Assembly: GCA_041481445.1 (NCBI GenBank) | Contig: JBGPBV010000187.1 | Coordinates: 1-11,950 of the forward strand | DNA from: AA29 sp041481445 | GTDB taxonomy: Bacteria > Acidobacteriota > Vicinamibacteria > Fen-336 | Direction of reading: 5' to 3' | DNA: 11,950 nt | Part shown: positions 7,329 through 11,950 of the stretch, one piece after another | How positions within the stretch are numbered: the stretch's first letter is position 1 | How the letters are laid out: every line of letters starts with the position of its first letter | Translations under genes and position numbers: made by a program | Notes under the pieces: model-generated | Database searches by the model: none | Seen by the model: only the letters and a program-made list of their open reading frames with translations | What the model was told of the DNA's origin: nothing

Positions 7329-7349
7329 GGATCCTCCAGGAGACGATTC

Positions 7350-8177
7350 TCAGCCCTTCACCGCGCCCGCGGTGAGGCCGGAGACGAAGAAGCGCTGCAG
7401 GAGCACGAAGGTCGCGATGACGGGGACGAGGCCGATGAAGCTGGCCGCGGCCACGAGCTGCCATTCCGTCTCGTAGCCGCTCTGGAAGCTGAAGAGGCCG
7501 ACCGGGATCGTGAAGTGGCCTTGCGAGTCGAGGAGCACGAGGGCCAGCGCGAACTCCGCCCAGTACCAGGCCAGGTTGAAGGTGGCGGTGGCGCCGAGCC
7601 CGGGACCGACCAGGGGCAGGGCGACGCGCCAGAGCACGCGCGGACGCGAGGCCCCGTCGAGGCGGGCCGCCTCCAGGAGCGAGGTCGGCAGCGCGTCGAA
7701 GAAGTTCTCGAGCACCACGATGGTGAAGGGGAGCTGCACCGCCGCGTAGACCAGGACGAGGCCGGCGTGGGTGTCGAGCAGGCGCAGGCGGCCGATCAGG
7801 CCGTAGATCGGCACCAGCAGCACCATGGGCGAGACCATCTGCATCGCGAGCAGCGCCGTCCGCAGGGAGGTGCGGCCGCGCACGTCCTCACGGGACAGGA
7901 CGAAGGCGGCGGGCACGCCGAGGAACAGCGTGGCGAGGGTTGCCGTGATCGCGACCTTGAAGCTGTTGAGGAGGTACCAGGGCACCTCGGTGCGCCCGAG
8001 CACGAACGCGTAGTTGTCGAGGCTCGCGTCGTCGGGCAGCCACTGCGGCGGGAACGCGTACACCCCGGCCTTCGTCTTGAGGGAGACGGAGAAGAGCCAC
8101 AGCAGGGGCAGGACGAAGGCGACGGCCACCGCGGCCAGCGCGGCGGTGTACGGCCAGCGGCGACCCCGCGCGCTCAC
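7350..8177 (-). CDS. Carbohydrate-type (CUT1, MalG-like) ABC transporter permease
   Basis: 275 residues, the normal length for MalG/UgpE-type permeases, in the inner membrane. It has about six hydrophobic helices: 12-33, 72-95, 108-130, 138-158, 194-215 and 240-262. The cytoplasmic EAA loop that contacts the ATPase is LLEAARLDGASRPRVLWRVALPL (start at 167), with the canonical EAA...DGA...LP pattern. SLDNYAFVL (52-60) is the short periplasmic stretch found in this family. GTG 8177 is taken as start because it overlaps the stop of the upstream gene (GTGA) and has GGAGGGAAGG just before it. It pairs with the fused binding protein-permease upstream to form the two-permease channel. No ATPase is encoded in the window, so it must be supplied from elsewhere. 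The family does not reveal whether the cargo is a sugar, a polyol or a glycerol phosphate. Confidence 0.93.
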   Translation of the reverse strand: MSARGRRWPYTAALAAVAVAFVLPLLWLFSVSLKTKAGVYAFPPQWLPDDASLDNYAFVLGRTEVPWYLLNSFKVAITATLATLFLGVPAAFVLSREDVRGRTSLRTALLAMQMVSPMVLLVPIYGLIGRLRLLDTHAGLVLVYAAVQLPFTIVVLENFFDALPTSLLEAARLDGASRPRVLWRVALPLVGPGLGATATFNLAWYWAEFALALVLLDSQGHFTIPVGLFSFQSGYETEWQLVAAASFIGLVPVIATFVLLQRFFVSGLTAGAVKG

Positions 8178-10465
8178 GCCGCCTTCCCTCCGCGCCGGAT
8201 GAGCCGCACGGCGATCAGGGCCAGGCCGAGGTTCAGGGCGAGGAGGATCACCGCCACCGCGGCCGCGCGGCCCGCCTCCATGCTCGCGAACGCCGACCGG
8301 TACATGAAGAGCGAGATGACCTCCGTGCGCCGCGCGGGTCCGCCGCCGGTGAGGGGGAGGATGAGGTCGAAGGTGTTGAGGGTCTGGATGGTGACCAGCG
8401 CGAGGTTCAGGGCCAGCACCGGCCGGAGCGGGGGCAGCAGGACCACGCGGAAGCGGCCCCACTTGCTCAGCCCCTCGAGGTCGGCCGCCTCGTGCAGCTC
8501 GCGCGGGATCCGCTGCAGTCCCGCGAAGAGCAGGATCATGCTGAACGCGCAGCCGCGCCACCCGTTGGCGACGATGAGCGACGTGAGGGCGAGGGGACCG
8601 GAGGAGACGAGAGGCAGCGGGCCCTGGCCGATCCGCGAGAGCCAGTAGTTCACGATCCCCGAGCGGTTCTCGATGAGCAGGATCCGCCAGAGGACGCCCA
8701 CGAGCACGCCGGGGATGATCCAGGCGCTCACCACCGCGACGCGCGCGGCCAGCGTGAAGCCCGCGCGGTGGCGCCGCGCCGCGTCGAGCAGGACGGCGAT
8801 GCCGAGCCCCATCCCCATCTGCAGCGTCACCGAGGCCACCAGGAACACGAGGGTCACCGCCACCATGCCCGGGAAGGCGGGATCGCCGAGCACGCCGCGG
8901 TAGCTCTCGAGCGTGTAGGCGTAGGCCAGGCCGTGCGTGCGCGTATTCGTGAAGGACAGGCGCACGAGGTCCAGCATCGGGAACGCGACCAGGGCCGCGA
9001 TGACCACCAGCGCGGGCGCGAGCCAGCCGGGACTGGCGGCGCCGCGGCGCGGCCAGAGGAGGGCGGCCGCGCCCAGGCCCACGAGCGCCATCGGGATCGC
9101 GGCCACCGGATCGAGGCCCGCCCGCGCGCCCGTCGCGCCACGCGGACGCGCCGCTTCCACCTGCACGGCGCGCCAGGCGTCGTCGAGCGCCGCCTCCGGG
9201 GTCTTGTCGCCGGACACCGCGTAGCCGACGGCGAGCTGGAGCTGCTCGGAGATCGCGGGATACAGCGGCACGCCCGGCCGCGCCCGGCCATGCGCCACCA
9301 TCGCGCCGAACTTCGCGTACCAGGGATCCTCGCGGAAGAAGGCCACGTCGCGGTAGGTGCTGCGGCGGACCGGGAGCTGTCCCGTCACCTCGAGGATGCG
9401 GCCGGCGTTGCCCCGGGACTCGACGAACTGCAGGAACTCGGCGGAGGCGCGCTGGCGCGCCGGATCCTTCGCGAACATCACCCAGACCCAGCCGCCGGTG
9501 CCCGTCGTCTCCTGCGCGCCCGCGGCCTGCGGGATGGGCGCCACGTCCCACTTCGCGAACTCTGCGGGCGGGAGCCCGCCCTGGAGATCGCGGAGCTGCC
9601 AGTTGCCGCCGAGAAACATGGCCGCGTCGCCGGCGATGGCAGCGGACGTGAGCTGCTGGTAGTCGTTGTGACCGAGCACCGCGCGCGGCGAGGCGCCGCT
9701 GGCGAGCGTCTCGCGCAGGAAGCGCAGGACGCGGATCATCTTCTCGCGGTTCGGGGCCTCCCCGAACACCGGCCGCCCTCCCTCGTCCACGAGCTCACCG
9801 CCCTGGCCCCAGAACATCCCGAGGTGATCGAAGACGGCCGCCTCCCAGCGTCCCGCGTTGTAGAGGTACCCCGCGATGTGCTTCTCGCGCGCGATGCGCG
9901 AGGCGGTCTCGATCAGCTCGTCCCAGGTCTTCGGCGGCACGGGGACGAGGTCCTTCCGGTAGTACAGCATCCGGCAGTCGGTGCCGTGCCAGATGCCGTA
10001 GACGTGCCCCGCCGGATCGGAGAGGGCCTGGATCGCGAACGGCACGTAGTCCGCGCGGTCGGCGGCCGGCCAGTAGGGGTCGAGGGGCTGGACGTGATGG
10101 CCCTCGAGGAACAGCGGCATCCAGAAGCTGTCCACGGACGCGATGTCGGGCAAGCGCTCGGCGGCCGCGGCCAGGAGGAGCTTGGCCTTGTGCATCTCGA
10201 GCGCGGGCATCACGGAGATCTCGAGCTGCACATCGGGATGCGCGCGGGCCCACTCGGCGAAGACGTCGCGGAACACGGCCGCGATGGCCGGGCGCGAGGC
10301 CAGGTGCGAGTAGTCCTGCTGCGCCCACACCCGCAGGCGCAGGGGGGCGTCCGGGCGGCCCACGCGCACGGGTGTCACCAGCGCCTCCGTGTCCGCCTCG
10401 CTCTCCGCCGCCCAGGCGGGCGCGGCCAGCAGGGCGGACGCCACCAGCGCGGGAAGCCACCTCAT
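8174..10465 (-). CDS. Fusion of ABC substrate-binding protein (SBP_bac_1 type) and MalF-like permease
   Basis: A single frame of 763 residues. Residues 1-20 are a signal peptide (LVASALLAAPAWA). Residues about 40-435 are a family-1 solute-binding protein of the UgpB/MalE kind: WAQQDYSHL, VYGIWHGTDCRMLYYRKDL, PPKTWDEL, GDAAMFLGGNWQL, GQLPVRRSTYRD. Residues 481-760 are a CUT1 permease with six helices and the EAA loop ELHEAADLEGLSKWG (656-670) ending LLPPL. Between them is an extra helix, 453-471, followed by WPRRG. The binding domain is outside, so this helix crosses inward (Arg pair inside), and the permease then starts from the cytoplasm as usual. No stop, ribosome site or Met start marks a gene border between the halves, so this looks like a true fusion. 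ATG 10465 overlaps the upstream stop (ATGA); AAGGTGG precedes it. The ligand is unknown. Confidence 0.92.
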   Translation of the reverse strand: MRWLPALVASALLAAPAWAAESEADTEALVTPVRVGRPDAPLRLRVWAQQDYSHLASRPAIAAVFRDVFAEWARAHPDVQLEISVMPALEMHKAKLLLAAAAERLPDIASVDSFWMPLFLEGHHVQPLDPYWPAADRADYVPFAIQALSDPAGHVYGIWHGTDCRMLYYRKDLVPVPPKTWDELIETASRIAREKHIAGYLYNAGRWEAAVFDHLGMFWGQGGELVDEGGRPVFGEAPNREKMIRVLRFLRETLASGASPRAVLGHNDYQQLTSAAIAGDAAMFLGGNWQLRDLQGGLPPAEFAKWDVAPIPQAAGAQETTGTGGWVWVMFAKDPARQRASAEFLQFVESRGNAGRILEVTGQLPVRRSTYRDVAFFREDPWYAKFGAMVAHGRARPGVPLYPAISEQLQLAVGYAVSGDKTPEAALDDAWRAVQVEAARPRGATGARAGLDPVAAIPMALVGLGAAALLWPRRGAASPGWLAPALVVIAALVAFPMLDLVRLSFTNTRTHGLAYAYTLESYRGVLGDPAFPGMVAVTLVFLVASVTLQMGMGLGIAVLLDAARRHRAGFTLAARVAVVSAWIIPGVLVGVLWRILLIENRSGIVNYWLSRIGQGPLPLVSSGPLALTSLIVANGWRGCAFSMILLFAGLQRIPRELHEAADLEGLSKWGRFRVVLLPPLRPVLALNLALVTIQTLNTFDLILPLTGGGPARRTEVISLFMYRSAFASMEAGRAAAVAVILLALNLGLALIAVRLIRRGGKAA

Positions 10466-11898
10466 CGCGCCGCGCCCACCTTGAAGTACACGGGATTGGT
10501 GATGGCCACCGGCATCGCGTCGGTGGCGTAGACGTGCACGCGCGCGTAGCCGTCCTTGGTCACCGTCCGCTCGAACCGGATGGCCGGACCGCCGGCCACC
10601 GCCGAATCGACGACCGCACCGTCGCAGACGAGGTCGACGCGGGCGCGCGCGAGGGCCTCTGGAAGCGCGACCTCGAGGACGGCGGTCGCGCCGCGTTCGA
10701 CGGTGAGCGTGTCCCCGATCCGCGCCTCCCTGCTCCCCGCGCGCGCCACCAGCACGGGAGGAGCGGTCGCGCCGTCGGCCATCACCACCACCCGTCCCGC
10801 GCGGATGCCCTCCAGGATCGCCGTCTCCGACAGCTCGCGCGCCCACACGCGGACGCTGGCCATCCCGATCGGGTGATCGGGCGAATGCCAGTCCGAGGAG
10901 CCGACCGCAGTGATGCGGCGTCCGCGCCGGAGGAGCGCGTCCCACGTCGTGATCGCCCCCAGCATGGCCGGGACCGAGCTGTCCGTGATCTCGATGGCCT
11001 CGATCTCGTCCGGAACGAGGTGGTCCCAGGAGCAGCCGAGGCAGTCCGATCGCGGATGGTTGATGGCGAAGACGGCGCCGCGGGCTCTCACCGCACGGAC
11101 GAGGTCCTTGATCCGCTCGTCCCCCGGGATGAGGCGGAAGTCGACCCAGTCGCGCCATCCGCCGATCCCCCAGACGCTGGCGTGCCCGCCCGGCGTCGTC
11201 ACCTCCTCCCCCACGATGCGGAGCAGCCCCGGCTCGTCGACGCGGTCGAGCTGGTGCGTCGTGTTGTTGTGGTCGGTGATGGCGACGAAGTCGAGGCCGG
11301 CCTCGCGCGCGCGCCGGCAGACCTCGGCCGTCGTGTGCCGGCCGTCGCTGTGGACGGTGTGGAGATGGAGCGCGCCGCTGTACCACGCGGAGCCCGTGCG
11401 CAGGGGACCGGTCGGCCGCGGCGCGAGCGACGGGACGGGCGCGGCGTCGGGAACGGCGGACGTCTCCGTCGTGATCGTCACGTCCACGCCTCGGGGCGAG
11501 ACCTTGTAGAGGCCGAGCATGACGTGCCACTCGCCGGCCGGGATCGGGCCCGGCCAGTATCCGCTGCTCGCCTCGCTCGCGCCGATCGTGATCTCGGACT
11601 TCGCCCCTCCGCTCCAGCCGCGGAATGCCGGCGTGCCGAGGTCGAGCGGTCCCGGCTCGAACAGGCCCAGGTCCACGACGTTCGTGCCGTCCGCCTTGTC
11701 GTAGCTGTACGCGATCCGGAGCCGAGTCGTGCCCACGGGCACCGCGACCGGCACGTACTGGTAGCGACCGGTCTCGCGGTCCTGCGGCGTGTAGTGGAGG
11801 CGCCGCTCACGGCGCTCCAGGGCCGGAGCCGGCGACGGCGCCTCGGTTGCCGCCGCGAGGCCCGCGGACAGGACGACGCCGAGGAAGGGGGACCGCAT
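10462..11898 (-). CDS. Exported CehA/McbA-type PHP-domain metallohydrolase
   Basis: 478 residues with a short signal peptide (about 1-19), then three parts. Residues about 45-145 are a beta-sandwich of the kind that precedes the catalytic domain in this family. Residues 172-378 are the PHP metal-dependent hydrolase domain: ALHLHTVHSDG (His178, His180), ITDHNN (Asp209, His210), GEEVTT (Glu231/232) with GGHA (His239), INHPR (His281) and GSSDWHSPD (Asp336, His338). All the expected metal ligands are present. Residues 380-475 are an Ig-like C-terminal domain. PHP proteins hydrolyse phosphoesters or, in CehA/McbA, carbamate esters; the substrate here cannot be chosen from sequence. It is the first gene of the minus-strand operon, and its stop overlaps the start of the binding protein-permease. 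That suggests it processes a compound outside the membrane before import. A TACAAT box lies 14 nt before its ATG. Confidence 0.92.
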   Translation of the reverse strand: MRSPFLGVVLSAGLAAATEAPSPAPALERRERRLHYTPQDRETGRYQYVPVAVPVGTTRLRIAYSYDKADGTNVVDLGLFEPGPLDLGTPAFRGWSGGAKSEITIGASEASSGYWPGPIPAGEWHVMLGLYKVSPRGVDVTITTETSAVPDAAPVPSLAPRPTGPLRTGSAWYSGALHLHTVHSDGRHTTAEVCRRAREAGLDFVAITDHNNTTHQLDRVDEPGLLRIVGEEVTTPGGHASVWGIGGWRDWVDFRLIPGDERIKDLVRAVRARGAVFAINHPRSDCLGCSWDHLVPDEIEAIEITDSSVPAMLGAITTWDALLRRGRRITAVGSSDWHSPDHPIGMASVRVWARELSETAILEGIRAGRVVVMADGATAPPVLVARAGSREARIGDTLTVERGATAVLEVALPEALARARVDLVCDGAVVDSAVAGGPAIRFERTVTKDGYARVHVYATDAMPVAITNPVYFKVGAAR

Positions 11899-11912
11899 GA
11901 GCCTGGCCGACC

Positions 11913-11918
11913 ATTGTA
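11913..11918 (-). promoter_or_regulatory. Candidate -10 box of the PHP-ABC-phosphatase operon
   Basis: The minus strand reads TACAAT (5 of 6 to TATAAT), ending exactly 14 nt before ATG 11898, the same spacing as the TATAAT of the kinase gene. No convincing -35 is seen at 16-18 bp. Only a weak AGG lies before the ATG, so the predicted leader is again very short, about 6-8 nt. Confidence 0.38.
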
Positions 11919-11950
11919 GCGGGCGAGGTCGGATATGCTGCGCGCCATGC

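Noticed and set aside
6687..8648. Plus-strand open frame of 653 codons across the phosphatase, permease and fusion genes
   Set aside because: It spans three real genes on the other strand and has charged low-complexity content typical of an antisense shadow.
8492..10531. Long plus-strand open frame of 679 codons opposite the binding protein-permease gene
   Set aside because: Its product is rich in Arg, Gly, His and Glu without any domain pattern, as expected for the complement of a high-GC gene. The minus strand holds a clear protein family.
10520..10545. Similarity of VHVYA in the PHP protein C-terminus to VHVYA at the start of the PKD remnant
   Set aside because: Five shared residues and a short DNA match in two different beta-sandwich contexts on opposite strands; no longer repeat extends around it.
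11934..11950. Plus-strand TATGCT followed 7 nt later by ATG 11947, a possible leaderless divergent gene
   Set aside because: Only one base of coding sequence after the ATG is visible, so nothing can be tested.

Overview
The window is high-GC DNA (about 70% by eye) with tightly packed genes and Shine-Dalgarno starts of the AGGAG/GGAGG type. It carries a Ser/Thr kinase fused to a TolB-like propeller, a CehA/McbA-type PHP hydrolase and a CUT1-type ABC importer. This mix suits a Gram-negative, high-GC soil or subsurface bacterium. Acidobacteriota, Methylomirabilota (Rokubacteria) or a deltaproteobacterial lineage are all possible, and the sequence alone does not decide between them. I see no tRNA, rRNA, CRISPR array, insertion sequence or integrase.

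Layout. (1) 1-1972, minus strand: membrane-anchored Ser/Thr protein kinase with a C-terminal beta-propeller, cut off by the left window edge. (2) 2066-4356, plus strand, divergent from the kinase across 93 bp: glpF and glpK, overlapping by 4 bp, for glycerol entry and phosphorylation. (3) 4358-5779, plus strand: an irregular patch with three pieces. These are a signal peptide put out of frame with its SGNH-like domain by what looks like one extra base, a DUF4440/SnoaL-like domain joined in frame to that SGNH domain, and the tail end of a PKD-domain protein. (4) 5796-11898, minus strand, convergent with the above: a four-gene operon, read from right to left. It encodes an exported CehA/McbA-type PHP metallohydrolase, a substrate-binding protein fused to an ABC permease, a second permease, and an exported alkaline-phosphatase-superfamily enzyme. 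The first three genes overlap by 4 bp each and the fourth follows after 21 bp.

How the genes may work together. GlpF and GlpK turn outside glycerol into sn-glycerol 3-phosphate. The minus-strand operon pairs two exported hydrolases (PHP and alkaline-phosphatase folds) with an importer, which suggests cleavage of an ester or phosphoester substrate outside the membrane and import of a product. No ABC ATPase and no glpD or glpR is in view, so both pathways are incomplete here.

The two most unusual points are protein architectures. The phosphatase appears to be a circular permutation of the PafA-like fold: the segment with the last metal-binding His, normally C-terminal, sits before the catalytic core, and all the expected metal ligands are still present. 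The binding protein-permease fusion contains one extra membrane segment, which solves the topology problem of joining a periplasmic domain to a permease of this type.
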